Shown piece after piece: positions 18,750-28,964 of a stretch of DNA of 64,000 bases; within the stretch, counting starts at the first letter, position 1; every line of letters begins with the position of its first letter. The stretch covers positions 1 through 64,000 of the forward strand of contig JAPPIK010000042.1 of NCBI GenBank assembly GCA_028820655.1, written 5' to 3'. Under the pieces are notes generated by a model, which was not told the origin of the DNA, made no database searches, and was given only the letters and a program-made list of their open reading frames with translations. The position numbers and the translations under genes are program-made. This DNA comes from Candidatus Poribacteria bacterium (lineage in GTDB: Bacteria > Poribacteria > WGA-4E > JAJDTR01).

Positions 18750-19568
18750 ATGCCGATCTATCGAGTCGATAAACTCATTTCTGACTTTGATGAAACAATC
18801 TCGCAGAAGGACACGATCCAGACTATAGTCGGCATCGCGATGCAAAATCGCACTGCCAATGAGCCCCCGACCGTAGAAGAATGGAAACAGATGGCTGGGT
18901 GGTACACCTCTCGCTATTCTCGCAGATGCAACAAATGGCTAAGCGTCCCCCGTGATCGAAGTCAAGAGACATTTACCGACTTCCTAAGCGACATTGAGTC
19001 TTTGGACGTGGATTCAATTGGCAGGGTCATGAAGAAAAACTTCTTGGCAGGGCTGAGACAAGATCAACTGCGCAAGGCGGGCAGCCAAGTTCAGACACGA
19101 GAAGGCGTGAAGGAATGTCTATCGGAGATGCGTTCTGCGGGGGTTGTCGTTGAGATTCTGTCGGCGAATTGGTCACAGACGTTTGTCAAGGAAGCGGTAT
19201 TGGGGTTCTGTGATTCGGTGGTAGCAAATCGCTTACTATTTGATAAACGCGGATATTCGACCGGTGAACTTAAGTTGCGAGTTGTTTCCGCCCACGACAA
19301 GTTGAGACATTTCAAATTTCGTCGGTCGAAGACTGGGCTAACAGGGTTCGTTGGCGACTCCATATCGGATCTACGTGCAATCCTTGAAGCCGACGTGGGC
19401 ATACTCGTGGGTGACAACGAGATTTGCCTAAAAACAATTGACCACTACAAAATCCCGATTAAACGCGTTTCTCAAGGTGTGAATTTCCAGGAAGCACGCT
19501 CTATGAACAAACAAATTTTACACGCTGACTCTTGGGAAACGATCAATCGCTTGTTGAAACAAAAATAA
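18750..19568 (+). CDS. HAD-superfamily phosphatase-like protein
   Basis: 272 residues. HAD motif I is SDFDETIS with D12 (nucleophile) and D14 (acid/base); motif II is the serine in EILSANWS; motif IV is GFVGDSISDL. A helical cap inserted after motif I (about 20-110) resembles C1-capped phosphatases. The substrate is unknown. It starts 54 bp after fumC and probably shares its transcript; transcription would end at the hairpin at 19589-19619. Confidence 0.82.
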   Translation: MPIYRVDKLISDFDETISQKDTIQTIVGIAMQNRTANEPPTVEEWKQMAGWYTSRYSRRCNKWLSVPRDRSQETFTDFLSDIESLDVDSIGRVMKKNFLAGLRQDQLRKAGSQVQTREGVKECLSEMRSAGVVVEILSANWSQTFVKEAVLGFCDSVVANRLLFDKRGYSTGELKLRVVSAHDKLRHFKFRRSKTGLTGFVGDSISDLRAILEADVGILVGDNEICLKTIDHYKIPIKRVSQGVNFQEARSMNKQILHADSWETINRLLKQK

Positions 19569-19588
19569 ACTTTAATGTCAAAATTCGG

Positions 19589-19619
19589 CGACAGGGTTCT
19601 TGAAAGAAGAATCCTGTCG
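19589..19619. terminator. Long hairpin shared by HAD gene and rpoC
   Basis: cgacagggttctt pairs with aagaatcctgtcg (13 bp, one G-U wobble) around a GAAAG loop, centred in the 70-bp gap between convergent genes. No long T-run follows on either strand, but stem length and position support a bidirectional terminator. Confidence 0.7.
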
Positions 19620-19638
19620 TGCTCTCCTCAACGACACT

Positions 19639-22600
19639 TTAGTCAGCAGCTCGGTCATCTTCGTCAACGCTAGTCAGCATTGTGTCTTCCACGCTTGGCA
19701 ATTCTTCAGATTCCGGATACACCTCAATCTTTCGAAAATTAGGCACACCGCTCCCCGCCGGAATCAGCCGACCCATGATGACGTTTTCCTTAAGGCCTTT
19801 AAGATAATCCTTTTGCCCAACAACCGAGGCCTTGGTCAACACATTTGTAGTTTGCTGGAACGAGGCAGCCGAAATGAAACTCTCCGTGCTTAGCGCCGCC
19901 TTCGTGACGCCTTGCAATATTGGGTCGGCGATGGCTGGCTGACGCCCTTCTTCTTCAGCCCGACGGTTGACTCGATGGAAGACCGACCTATCCACTTCAT
20001 CGTCTTCAAGAAACTCTGTATCTCCCGCCGAGAGGATTCTCACCTTATTCAACATTTGGCGAACAATCACTTCAATATGCTTATCGTTGATGTGTTCCCC
20101 TTGGCTACGATAGACATCCTGCACTTCATTAACCAGATAGGATTGGACTTCCTCTTCACCCTTTATTTTTAGAATGTCGTGGGGATCGAGAAATCCGTCC
20201 GTCATGCGGTCACCCGCCTCGACCCAATCGTTCTCGTGAACTACGAGGTGTTTTCCAACGGGAATACGGTAGAGACCGCTTGCCACATCTCCGTGCTCAA
20301 TGCGAAGCAAGCGCATACCCCTGGAAATACCTTCCAGTTTCACATATCCCTCAATTTCTGCGATAATCGCTCTGTCCTTTGGTCTTCGGGCCTCAAGGAG
20401 TTCCGTTACGCGAGGCAACCCGGTTACAATGTCTTGGCTCGTGGCACTTTTTTCTGGCAATCTCGCCAACACCGTTCCAGCTTCCACTTCTTCACCATCG
20501 GAAACGGACAGATGAGCGCCTGTCGGCATCAAGTAACTCGCTAATACGTCGCCGCTGGCGGTCTGAATCTCCATACGAGGTTGGTCTTCACCCTTGTATT
20601 CCACAATCACCCGTTCTGCAAGTCCCGACGCTTTATCTTCTTGAACGGTATGCCCCTCGACAATATCCCTGAATACAACTGTTCCGTTATGTTCCGTTAG
20701 AATTGGTACACGATATGGATCGCGTTCAAGCAAAAGGGTAGGCGGCGGATCGCTTGTCTCCGGGTTTCCTTTTGTCACCTTAGCGCCGTCTTCGACACAA
20801 AGCGTCGCTCCAATCGGTACTTGATGGCGTTCAACTACCCTGGCGTTTTCGTCAACGATTAACAATTGTCCATTGCGAGAAAGTACAACTCTTTCCATTG
20901 CCTCGGACGCCGACGCGTCGGATGCGGAAACCCTTCGCTCCACATATTCAATTTTTTGATACTCAGCCCGTCCGTCGTGTCGCGCCTCGATTTGGGATTG
21001 GAATTGAAAATCACCCGCTGTAACGGTTCCCCCCGTGTGAAAAGTCCGCATTGTTAACTGCGTTCCCGGTTCCCCAATTGACTGGGCGCCGATAATGCCA
21101 ACCGCCTCACCGATATCAATGAACTGTCCCGTTGTCAAGTCAGCGCCATAACACTTGGAACAGACTCCATGTGAAGCTTCACATGTCAGGGCGGATCGTA
21201 CGCGGACTTCTGTGATCCCAACCGCCTCAATTTTCTCGGCGGTTAATGGGTTTATGAGATCGTCTCTGGCGACAATTACGCGATCATTGTTAGGATCTAC
21301 GATATCTTCGGCGGCAGTTCTGCTATGAATTCGTTCGGCAAGTGTATCATCTTCCGTTTCCCCTGCGATTTTCGTGATGCCGTTCAATGTGCCGCAGTCA
21401 GACATGGTTATCATGACATCCTGGGCAACATCGACAAGTTTGCGTGTAAGGTATCCGGAGGAGGCAGTCTTGATCGCTGTATCTGCCAGTCCTTTACGTG
21501 CCCCGTGTGTAGAGATGAAATACTCCAACACGCTAAGGCCTTCACGGAAGCAGGACTCAATGGGTTGTTCGATGATTGCACCACTGGGTTTTGTCATCAA
21601 ACCGCGCATGCCGCTAATCTGACGAATCGGCTCTTTTTTGGATCGTGCTCCACTGTCTGCCATCACATGTACGGGGTTGAACCCTCTAATTTCATCATCA
21701 CGTCCTTCTTCCAATGAATCAAACAACGCCGCTTCTACCGATTGAATCAACTGATGCCATACGTCAATCACTTGATTATATCGTTCTCCTTCGCTCATAC
21801 CGCCGCCTCGGTATTCTTTCTCGATTGCGTCCACTTTTTTTCTCGCTTCAGCGATTAAAGTCTCTTTTGCCTCGGGGATAATCAGATCTTCCATGCCAAT
21901 CGAGAGGCCTGAGAAAGTAGCGTAATGGAAAGCAATTCGCTTCAGTTCATCAAGGAACTCAACCGTTCGGCTATTTCCAAGTTCGTTGAAGCAGCGCGAG
22001 ACAAGACGGGAGAGATCTTTTGATCTAACCTCGTGATTGACAAAGCAGACTCGCTGGCCGGTTTTCAAATCGGTGAACTCAAGCTCTCTTGGAACAACCT
22101 GATTGAAGATGACCCGTCCAACAGTTGTTTCGATAGGTTCGTCTCCGTCATCAATATGCAACAGAATGGAATCGTGTAAACCTAATCTGTCACATGCGTG
22201 CGCCATTATGACTTCGTCGGAATTCCGATAGTGGCGCAGACCTGGAGCGTCTCGATCAGAAGCCGGTATGGATTTTGTCAGAAAACTACAGCCGAGCACC
22301 ATATCAAGTTCGGGAACTGCAATGGCACCTCCGTGAGCGGGTTTCAGTATATTCCTGGGCGCCATCATGAGGAGCTTTGCTTCGATCTGTGACTCCACGG
22401 ACAATGGGACGTGCACCGCCATCTGATCACCGTCAAAGTCTGCGTTGAATGCTTTGCAGACCAAAGGGTGTACGCGAATCGCTTTTCCTTCGACCAACAC
22501 GGGCTGAAATGCCTGGATTCCCAAGCGATGAAGCGTTGGCGCTCGGTTTAACATCACCAAGTGTTCGTCAATGACTTCCTCCAGTACCTCCCACACCTCT

Positions 22601-23862
22601 GGCGAGATCTGATCGGTCATATGCTTCGCGCGCTTGATCGTGTGCGCATAATCCTTTTCTTGCAGTTTCCGGATAATGAACGGTTTAAACAACTCAAGTG
22701 CCATCTCCTTCGGCAAACCACACTGGTGAAGCTGAAGGTCAGGTCCAACCACTACGACGCTGCGTCCCGAATAATCGACCCGCTTTCCAAGAAGATTCTG
22801 TCGGAACCTCCCAACCTTTCCTTTCAGCATATCAGCCAACGACTTGAGTGGACGGTTCCCGGGACCGCGCACCATCCGACCGTGTCTACCGTTGTCCAAT
22901 AAGGCGTCGACGGCTTCCTGCAGCATCCGTTTTTCGTTACGAATTATTACATCGGGTGCTCGTAATTCCATCAAGCGTTTCAGCCGGTTGTTACGGTTGA
23001 TTACGCGTCGGTATAGGTCGTTAAGATCGCTGGTGGCGAAGCGTCCGCCATCCAGTGCGACCAGCGGTCGGAGATCGGGCGGAATGACCGGGATGACCGA
23101 CAGGATCATCCATTCCGGCCTATTTCCGGACTTTTTGAATCCCAATACCAGCTTAAGCCGCTTTGCCAATTTTTTTGCCTTTTGCTTGCTGCCGGTTTCT
23201 TCGAGTTCGGTGCGTAGAGTTTCGATTTCCTGATTCAAATCAATACCGGACAACAACTCATTGACCGCTGCGGCGCCCATTCCAACACGAAAACCGTCCG
23301 GAAATTGTGTCCGGTTCTCATTGTACTCTTCTTCCGTCAATAGTTGCTTGAATTTCAACGGACAATTCGGATCGGAGACTTCCAAGACGATGAAGGCTTC
23401 GAAATACAGAACGCGCTCAACATCCCGCGACGATAAGTCCAAGAAAAGCCCAAGCCGGGAAGGGATCCCTTTGAAGTACCAAACGTGGGACACCGGCGCG
23501 GCGAGTTGGATGTATCCCATCCGTTCGCGGCGCACACGTTGATGCGTCACCTCCACTCTGCATCGGTCGCAGATTGTGCCTTTGTGCTTAATTCGCTTGT
23601 ATTTGCCGCATGCACATTCCCAATCTTTCTGCGGACCGAAAATCGCCTCGCAAAACAACCCGTCACGTTCCGGTCGAAATGTCCGATAATTTATGGTTTC
23701 AGGTTTGCGAACTTCGGCACAGGAACATTTGTTCATCATTGGACAAGGCCATATACCGTTGCTTCGTCGCTCGCACGAAGTCTGTTTTGCCCAACTCTTT
23801 ATCTGCTCTGGTGATGCGATGCGTATTGATATTACGTCGAAGTTGTTTAGATTCGCTGACAA
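19639..23862 (-). CDS. rpoC: RNA polymerase beta' subunit
   Basis: 1407 residues from a TTG start at 23860-23862, chosen because AAGGAG lies 7 bp upstream and the sequence then matches RpoC N-termini ([19 protein letters not shown]); an ATG 15 codons further upstream lacks this support. The zinc ribbon (CACGK...CDRC), the active-site [16 protein letters not shown] and the trigger-loop region [16 protein letters not shown] are present. A roughly 24-residue insertion with four cysteines sits at residues 26-49, just before [12 protein letters not shown]. Downstream of rpoB with an unusually long 335-bp gap. Confidence 0.96.
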   Translation of the reverse strand: MSANLNNFDVISIRIASPEQIKSWAKQTSCERRSNGIWPCPMMNKCSCAEVRKPETINYRTFRPERDGLFCEAIFGPQKDWECACGKYKRIKHKGTICDRCRVEVTHQRVRRERMGYIQLAAPVSHVWYFKGIPSRLGLFLDLSSRDVERVLYFEAFIVLEVSDPNCPLKFKQLLTEEEYNENRTQFPDGFRVGMGAAAVNELLSGIDLNQEIETLRTELEETGSKQKAKKLAKRLKLVLGFKKSGNRPEWMILSVIPVIPPDLRPLVALDGGRFATSDLNDLYRRVINRNNRLKRLMELRAPDVIIRNEKRMLQEAVDALLDNGRHGRMVRGPGNRPLKSLADMLKGKVGRFRQNLLGKRVDYSGRSVVVVGPDLQLHQCGLPKEMALELFKPFIIRKLQEKDYAHTIKRAKHMTDQISPEVWEVLEEVIDEHLVMLNRAPTLHRLGIQAFQPVLVEGKAIRVHPLVCKAFNADFDGDQMAVHVPLSVESQIEAKLLMMAPRNILKPAHGGAIAVPELDMVLGCSFLTKSIPASDRDAPGLRHYRNSDEVIMAHACDRLGLHDSILLHIDDGDEPIETTVGRVIFNQVVPRELEFTDLKTGQRVCFVNHEVRSKDLSRLVSRCFNELGNSRTVEFLDELKRIAFHYATFSGLSIGMEDLIIPEAKETLIAEARKKVDAIEKEYRGGGMSEGERYNQVIDVWHQLIQSVEAALFDSLEEGRDDEIRGFNPVHVMADSGARSKKEPIRQISGMRGLMTKPSGAIIEQPIESCFREGLSVLEYFISTHGARKGLADTAIKTASSGYLTRKLVDVAQDVMITMSDCGTLNGITKIAGETEDDTLAERIHSRTAAEDIVDPNNDRVIVARDDLINPLTAEKIEAVGITEVRVRSALTCEASHGVCSKCYGADLTTGQFIDIGEAVGIIGAQSIGEPGTQLTMRTFHTGGTVTAGDFQFQSQIEARHDGRAEYQKIEYVERRVSASDASASEAMERVVLSRNGQLLIVDENARVVERHQVPIGATLCVEDGAKVTKGNPETSDPPPTLLLERDPYRVPILTEHNGTVVFRDIVEGHTVQEDKASGLAERVIVEYKGEDQPRMEIQTASGDVLASYLMPTGAHLSVSDGEEVEAGTVLARLPEKSATSQDIVTGLPRVTELLEARRPKDRAIIAEIEGYVKLEGISRGMRLLRIEHGDVASGLYRIPVGKHLVVHENDWVEAGDRMTDGFLDPHDILKIKGEEEVQSYLVNEVQDVYRSQGEHINDKHIEVIVRQMLNKVRILSAGDTEFLEDDEVDRSVFHRVNRRAEEEGRQPAIADPILQGVTKAALSTESFISAASFQQTTNVLTKASVVGQKDYLKGLKENVIMGRLIPAGSGVPNFRKIEVYPESEELPSVEDTMLTSVDEDDRAAD

Positions 23863-24197
23863 GGCAATTCTCCTTAAATATGTGGAAAATGAGGCGATTG
23901 CTCTCACCTTCCGGTTTACGGGGTACCGTTAAGCCTCGTTACGCTTATCAATATGTCCATATGGGCGGGACTACTGCTCGAAATGATAGGTTTGGCTCAT
24001 TCGGACTTACAGCGCAACCACATTGGGAGGGGACGTGTTCCGCTGTCGTCATGTTTTGAGATTACTGCGACCGATCACGTGTGCTTCTCCCCGCATTAGA
24101 GCGCATCGCCAATTCTATTGGACGCAGCGGCGTTGATGCGGGGGTGTCAATTGCGCAGTGTTGAAGGAGCCGTCAGGCAACCTGATACAATCTTTAC
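23863..24197. other. Long spacer between rpoB and rpoC
   Basis: 335 bp separate the rpoB stop from the rpoC start, where most bacteria have a short gap. I see no convincing gene. A 33-codon minus-strand frame (MTTAEHVPSQCGC...) lacks a good ribosome binding site. No strong sigma-70 promoter or T-tailed terminator was recognised, so independent control of rpoC is possible but unproven. Confidence 0.6.
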
Positions 24198-27100
24198 TTA
24201 AGATTCTTCTAACCACGGCATTGCGGGGGTATTGTCAATATCATCGGATTGTGCGTCACGTTGCTCAAGGCCGACATCAAGTCCCAAACTTTGTAACTCT
24301 TTAACTAAGACGTTGAATGACTCCGGAGTACCTGGACTAGGCGCATTTTCGCCCTTAACGATTGATTCGTAAATCTTGCTTCGGCCCGCCACATCGTCCG
24401 ATTTAATGGTCAGCAATTCCTGAAGGGTATATGCCGCGCCATAGGCCTCAAGCGCCCAGACTTCCATTTCTCCAAATCGTTGGCCGCCCTGTTGTGCTTT
24501 TCCACCGAGCGGCTGTTGTGTCACCAAAGAATACGGCCCCGTACTCCGAGCGTGGATTTTGTCATCGACAAGATGATTTAGTTTCAGAATATAGGTATAG
24601 CCCACCGTGGCCTTCTGTGCAAAGGGGGCCCCCGTTCGTCCATCATAAAGCGTCGCTTTGCCAGATCCCGGAAGATTCGCCCTATTGAGGAGTTCGGAAA
24701 TTTCCGACTCCGTGGCACCGTCAAACACAGGAGTGGCAATGTGAAGTCCCAATGACTTGGCTGCCCAACCGAGATGAGTTTCAAGAATCTGCCCTACATT
24801 CATTCGTGAAGGAACACCCAACGGGTTCAGTACGATCCCAACCGGGCTGCCATCTTCAAGGTAAGGCATATCCTCTTGGGGAAGGATCTTGGCCACGACG
24901 CCCTTGTTCCCATGTCGCCCCGCCATCTTGTCACCAACAGAAATCTTCCTGCGATTAGCCACGTACACTTTGACGAGTTTGATTACGCCCGGTTTAAGTT
25001 CGTCACCTTTCCTAATCTTCTCTAGGTCCGCATCCTTTTCAACGGTACATTCTTGAATGCGGCCGTCGGCAAGCTGTTGGACGCGTTCAATGCGCTCCAT
25101 TGCGTCGGCATCATCGACCACAATCGATTCGAGCGCGATGTCGTGCTTTAATAGCGTTTCTGTGACGATTTCACCCTCTTCCCCAAGCTGATGGTCACCG
25201 TTAGATGCTGGCTGTGCCAAACGCTTGCCAAGTACGGCATGTCGTATCTCTTCATCCCTACGTCGATTAATGAGCGTACATTTTTCTTGCCACGTTTTCT
25301 CGATGGTTTTTTCCTTCGCGATTTCGCGCAGTTCTGTCTGTCTATCGTTCTCGCGCTCTTTGCGGGAAAACACCTTGACATCGATTACCACACCTTCCAC
25401 ACCGGGTTTGGCATATGTTGATGCATCGCGTACCTCGCCCACCTTCTCACCAAAAATGGCTCGGAGCAATTTCTCCTCGGGGCCCAAATCGCTTTCACCC
25501 TTTGGGGTAACCTTTCCCACAAGAATGCTCCCCGGACGGACAATCGAACCCACCCGGATGATTCCTTCCTCGTCAAGCTGGTTGAGAGCTTCTTCTGAAA
25601 GGTTAGGTATATCGCGAGTGATTTCCTCGCGCCCCATCTTAGTGTCGCGTGCCTCCACGTCAAATTCATCAATGTGGATAGATGTGAAAGTATCATCGGA
25701 CACCAATGACTCGCTGATGAGAAGCGCATCTTCAAAATTGTATCCTTCCCACGGCATGAACGCGACCAAAACGTTGTTGCCCAACGCAAGCTCACCGTCG
25801 TCGGTGGCAGTACCATCGGCGATGACTTGCTCTGCTTCAACGTGCTCTCCTACCGCAACACACGGGATCTGATGGATGCAAGTTCCGTTATTGGATCGCT
25901 TGAAGTTTGTCAGATGGTATACATCGTAGCCCATTTCAGAAAAGGACTGTTCGCCGCCATCTACGCGGAAAGCGTCGTCGGTACGGACAATTATCTCGGC
26001 GGCGGAAACACTTTCAACGATTCCGTCGCGTTTTGCGAGAACAACCGCACCGGAATCGCGGGCGGCTCTGAATTCCATTCCTGTTCCCACCATTGGAGCT
26101 TGAGGACGTACGAGGGGGACAGCTTGGCGCTGTTGATTCGCGCCCATTAGCGCGCGATTGGCATCGTCGTGTTCAAGGAACGGAATCAATGATGCGGAGA
26201 CACCCACAATCTGCTTCGAAGAGACGTCAAGGTAATCGACCTCCTTTGGAGCCATTCGCGGGAAATCCCCTTTGAAACGGGTCGACACCTGATCTTCGAT
26301 TATCTTACCCTTTCCATCAAGCTTTGTGTTTGCCTGTGCAATGACGAAGGCGTCCTCTTTGTCAGCGGTCATATGTGTAACCTCACCGGTGGCAACACCG
26401 TCTTTTACCTTCCGGTAAGGTGTCTCCAAAAACCCATATTCGTTTACGCGGGCGTACGTAGAAAGGGAAACAATCAAACCCACGGAGGGACCTTCGGGCG
26501 TTTCGATCGGACACACACGACCGTAATGCGTACGGTGTACATCTCGAACTTCAAACGTTGCTCGCTCCCGGTGCAATCCACCGGGACCTAGCGCGCTAAG
26601 TCGACGCTTGTGAGTCAGTTCGTCTATAGGATTTGTTTGCTGCATGAACTGGGAAAGCTGACTGGATCCGAAGAAGTCTTTGATTGCTCCTGTCAACGGC
26701 TTTGGATTTATCAGATCAGGCGGAGTGGCACTTTCTAGTTCCTGCGCCGTCATCCGTTCCCTCGTTGCACGAACAACTCGAATCAGTCCGGTGCGTATTT
26801 GATTTTGGAGAAGCTCGCCAATTGCTCGAACCCGACGGTTTCCCAGGTGGTCGATATCATCCATCTCGCCGTTGTTGTGTTGCACACGCATCAGATAGTC
26901 AAGTGTAGCAGCGATGTCCTCCCTTCGCAGAGTGCGAACACTTTCATCCGGAAGTCCATTTGAACCGGAGGGCTCATCGGGGGTACCATTTCGGTAGATG
27001 GGAAGTGCACCAAGTTTTTCGTTGAGTTTGTAGCGCCCGACACGTGATAGATCATATCGCGCAGGGTCGAAGATTAGCTTCTCGAAACGGCTGCGAGCGC

Positions 27101-28481
27101 TTTCTAGAGTTGGAGGATCACCAGGTTGAATTCTGCGGAAGATCTCGACCAGCGCTTGGTCTTGGATGTGTCCTTCTTTATAATCGGACTGAACGTCGCG
27201 CTGAAGCGAGTTTCGCAAAAACAGAATCCTTCGTGCATCATCTTCATCTAGAATTTCTATGGTTTCCACACCAGCTTCTTGAAGTGTCGCAAGTTCATCT
27301 TCTGCCAAGTCAGTGTTGGCCTCGAGCAACACCTCCCCGGTATTGGAATCGATCACAGGCGCTGCGAGAACTCTACCTACGAATGTTCTTAAGTGCTCAA
27401 TATCCCAAACTTTAATGATATTAACGCCAGCCTGCAAGAATTCCCTCAAGATTGTTTCAGTCAATTCAGCATCGGCTCCAATCAGCTCTTCTCCAGTGTT
27501 AGGATTGATGACAGAGGCCCCAAGAATACTGCCTTCAAGTGTTTTCAGTGCCTCTAAATCGTCAGGGTACAGCACTCTTAATTCTCTAATATTCGCCTGT
27601 CGGAGCAAACTCAGGTGTGCTTTGGTCAATACGGTATTGGCTTCAAGCAGTACGTCCTCGGTGCTGGGATTGACGACTGAATCAACGAGAATTGCGCCCT
27701 CCAACTTTGCAGAACTGGTGTTACTATCGGTCAAAATTGCTTCTTTGGGTTCTTCCAACACTACCTCGCTCGTGAGCGATACTAACTCTCCCTTCGCAAA
27801 TAATTTGAGTATCTGCTCATCCGTTTCCCAACCCAAGGCACGCAGCAAAATAGTCACGAGCATCTTCTTCCGGCGGTCCAAGCGCACGTAGATTTGGTCC
27901 TTGATATCGTATTCAAATTCAATCCAAGCGCCTCGATACGGAACGATCTTGGCGACAAATAGTTTGTGACCGCTTGTGTGATATTCTTCGTTAAAAGTGG
28001 CGCTGGGAGAACGATGGAGTTGACTGACGATGACGCGCTCCGCACCATTAATGAAAAAGGTGCCCTTCTCCGTCATCAGCGGAATCTCACCCATGTAGAC
28101 ATCGGACTCCTTAATGTCGATGACCTGTTTGTCTCCGGTGTCTTTGTCTAACTCGCGCAGTATAAGCTGGACACGAATCTTCAACGGTACACCGTATGTG
28201 AATCCGCGGTATTGACACTCGTTGATATCGTATTTTGGGTCGCCGAGGGAGTAACTTACAAACTCAAGGCTCGAGGTTTCTGAGAAGTCGTGGATAGGGA
28301 ATATCTCGTTAAATACAGCATGCAAACCTTCATCTTTGCGTTTGTCGTCGTCTATGTTTACTTGAAGAAATTCGTGGTAGGAGGATTTCTGAATCTCGAT
28401 CAAATCCGGGAGATTCATGATTTCTGGTGATTTCGCAAAGGAGAGTCGTTCGCGTTTCCCAAACTTGACTACATCGGGCAT
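24198..28481 (-). CDS. rpoB: RNA polymerase beta subunit
   Basis: 1427 residues. Conserved blocks include [20 protein letters not shown] (about 140-159), the rifampicin-region segment [26 protein letters not shown], and C-terminal [19 protein letters not shown]. The beta2 lobe carries three tandem copies (about 261-305, 316-360, 368-411) of a module with core [18 protein letters not shown]. coli RpoB has related sequence but less of it. Residue 614 is Gln where E. coli has Asp516. Upstream is a divergent helicase gene, not rplJ/rplL. Two likely promoters lie 126-215 bp upstream. Confidence 0.97.
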   Translation of the reverse strand: MPDVVKFGKRERLSFAKSPEIMNLPDLIEIQKSSYHEFLQVNIDDDKRKDEGLHAVFNEIFPIHDFSETSSLEFVSYSLGDPKYDINECQYRGFTYGVPLKIRVQLILRELDKDTGDKQVIDIKESDVYMGEIPLMTEKGTFFINGAERVIVSQLHRSPSATFNEEYHTSGHKLFVAKIVPYRGAWIEFEYDIKDQIYVRLDRRKKMLVTILLRALGWETDEQILKLFAKGELVSLTSEVVLEEPKEAILTDSNTSSAKLEGAILVDSVVNPSTEDVLLEANTVLTKAHLSLLRQANIRELRVLYPDDLEALKTLEGSILGASVINPNTGEELIGADAELTETILREFLQAGVNIIKVWDIEHLRTFVGRVLAAPVIDSNTGEVLLEANTDLAEDELATLQEAGVETIEILDEDDARRILFLRNSLQRDVQSDYKEGHIQDQALVEIFRRIQPGDPPTLESARSRFEKLIFDPARYDLSRVGRYKLNEKLGALPIYRNGTPDEPSGSNGLPDESVRTLRREDIAATLDYLMRVQHNNGEMDDIDHLGNRRVRAIGELLQNQIRTGLIRVVRATRERMTAQELESATPPDLINPKPLTGAIKDFFGSSQLSQFMQQTNPIDELTHKRRLSALGPGGLHRERATFEVRDVHRTHYGRVCPIETPEGPSVGLIVSLSTYARVNEYGFLETPYRKVKDGVATGEVTHMTADKEDAFVIAQANTKLDGKGKIIEDQVSTRFKGDFPRMAPKEVDYLDVSSKQIVGVSASLIPFLEHDDANRALMGANQQRQAVPLVRPQAPMVGTGMEFRAARDSGAVVLAKRDGIVESVSAAEIIVRTDDAFRVDGGEQSFSEMGYDVYHLTNFKRSNNGTCIHQIPCVAVGEHVEAEQVIADGTATDDGELALGNNVLVAFMPWEGYNFEDALLISESLVSDDTFTSIHIDEFDVEARDTKMGREEITRDIPNLSEEALNQLDEEGIIRVGSIVRPGSILVGKVTPKGESDLGPEEKLLRAIFGEKVGEVRDASTYAKPGVEGVVIDVKVFSRKERENDRQTELREIAKEKTIEKTWQEKCTLINRRRDEEIRHAVLGKRLAQPASNGDHQLGEEGEIVTETLLKHDIALESIVVDDADAMERIERVQQLADGRIQECTVEKDADLEKIRKGDELKPGVIKLVKVYVANRRKISVGDKMAGRHGNKGVVAKILPQEDMPYLEDGSPVGIVLNPLGVPSRMNVGQILETHLGWAAKSLGLHIATPVFDGATESEISELLNRANLPGSGKATLYDGRTGAPFAQKATVGYTYILKLNHLVDDKIHARSTGPYSLVTQQPLGGKAQQGGQRFGEMEVWALEAYGAAYTLQELLTIKSDDVAGRSKIYESIVKGENAPSPGTPESFNVLVKELQSLGLDVGLEQRDAQSDDIDNTPAMPWLEES

Positions 28482-28606
28482 ACTTTCACCGTTTACCTTT
28501 TGTGGGACACACTTTGCAGTTCATCACTTAACAATGCGTCGGAGGGAATTAGAGGGACAACATTGATGGCGATCATCGATTAGCCCTAAAGTAGGCGCAA
28601 CAGGAT

Positions 28607-28636
28607 ATTATATAAGAATTCACATTAGACTGTCAA
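28607..28636 (-). promoter_or_regulatory. Main rpoB promoter
   Basis: On the minus strand TTGACA (28631-28636), an 18-bp spacer and TATAAT (28607-28612): both hexamers are perfect consensus, ending 125 bp upstream of the rpoB start. Confidence 0.75.
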
Positions 28637-28667
28637 GTGAATTTTCAAATAATTCCGAAAAAAATGA

Positions 28668-28696
28668 ACTATCTTAAGTGCTTATCGGACTGTCAA
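28668..28696 (-). promoter_or_regulatory. Possible second rpoB promoter
   Basis: On the minus strand TTGACA (28691-28696), a 17-bp spacer and GATAGT (28668-28673). The -35 is perfect and the -10 matches four of six positions. Confidence 0.4.
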
Positions 28697-28728
28697 CCAG
28701 TGCAATAAACTCAATCTACGCCACAACT

Positions 28729-28756
28729 GATTGAATCGCTAATCCGATTGAATCGG
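28729..28756. promoter_or_regulatory. Tandem dyad overlapping helicase promoter
   Basis: gattgaatcg occurs at 28729-28738 and again at 28746-28755, 17 bp apart. Each is a dyad around a central G, and the second extends to ccgattgaatcgg (28744-28756). The second copy covers the -35 of the promoter at 28748-28776, as expected for a repressor operator. Confidence 0.5.
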
Positions 28757-28776
28757 AAAATGAGTCGTGCTATACT
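28748..28776 (+). promoter_or_regulatory. Promoter for the RNase H-UvrD gene
   Basis: TTGAAT (28748-28753), a 17-bp spacer and TATACT (28771-28776), pointing toward the start at 28965 and leaving a leader of about 180 nt with no recognised gene. Confidence 0.6.
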
Positions 28777-28964
28777 ACCGGCGCATACCACAAGGGGCTC
28801 ACATTTCAAACGGCAGTTGCACGGTTCATTGCTTGGGAATGGTGTTTGCAATTCATGAATCCCTCAGAATGCATAATTTTGAGCCTCAATTTGGACGGCG
28901 CATGAGTTGTGATTTGTTAAGCGTTGCGGTGTCATCATTTACCATAGTTTATTGAGCGTACAGA

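Noticed and set aside
23940-24060. 33-codon minus-strand frame with several Cys in the rpoB-rpoC spacer
   Set aside because: No ribosome binding site and no recognisable similarity; likely chance.
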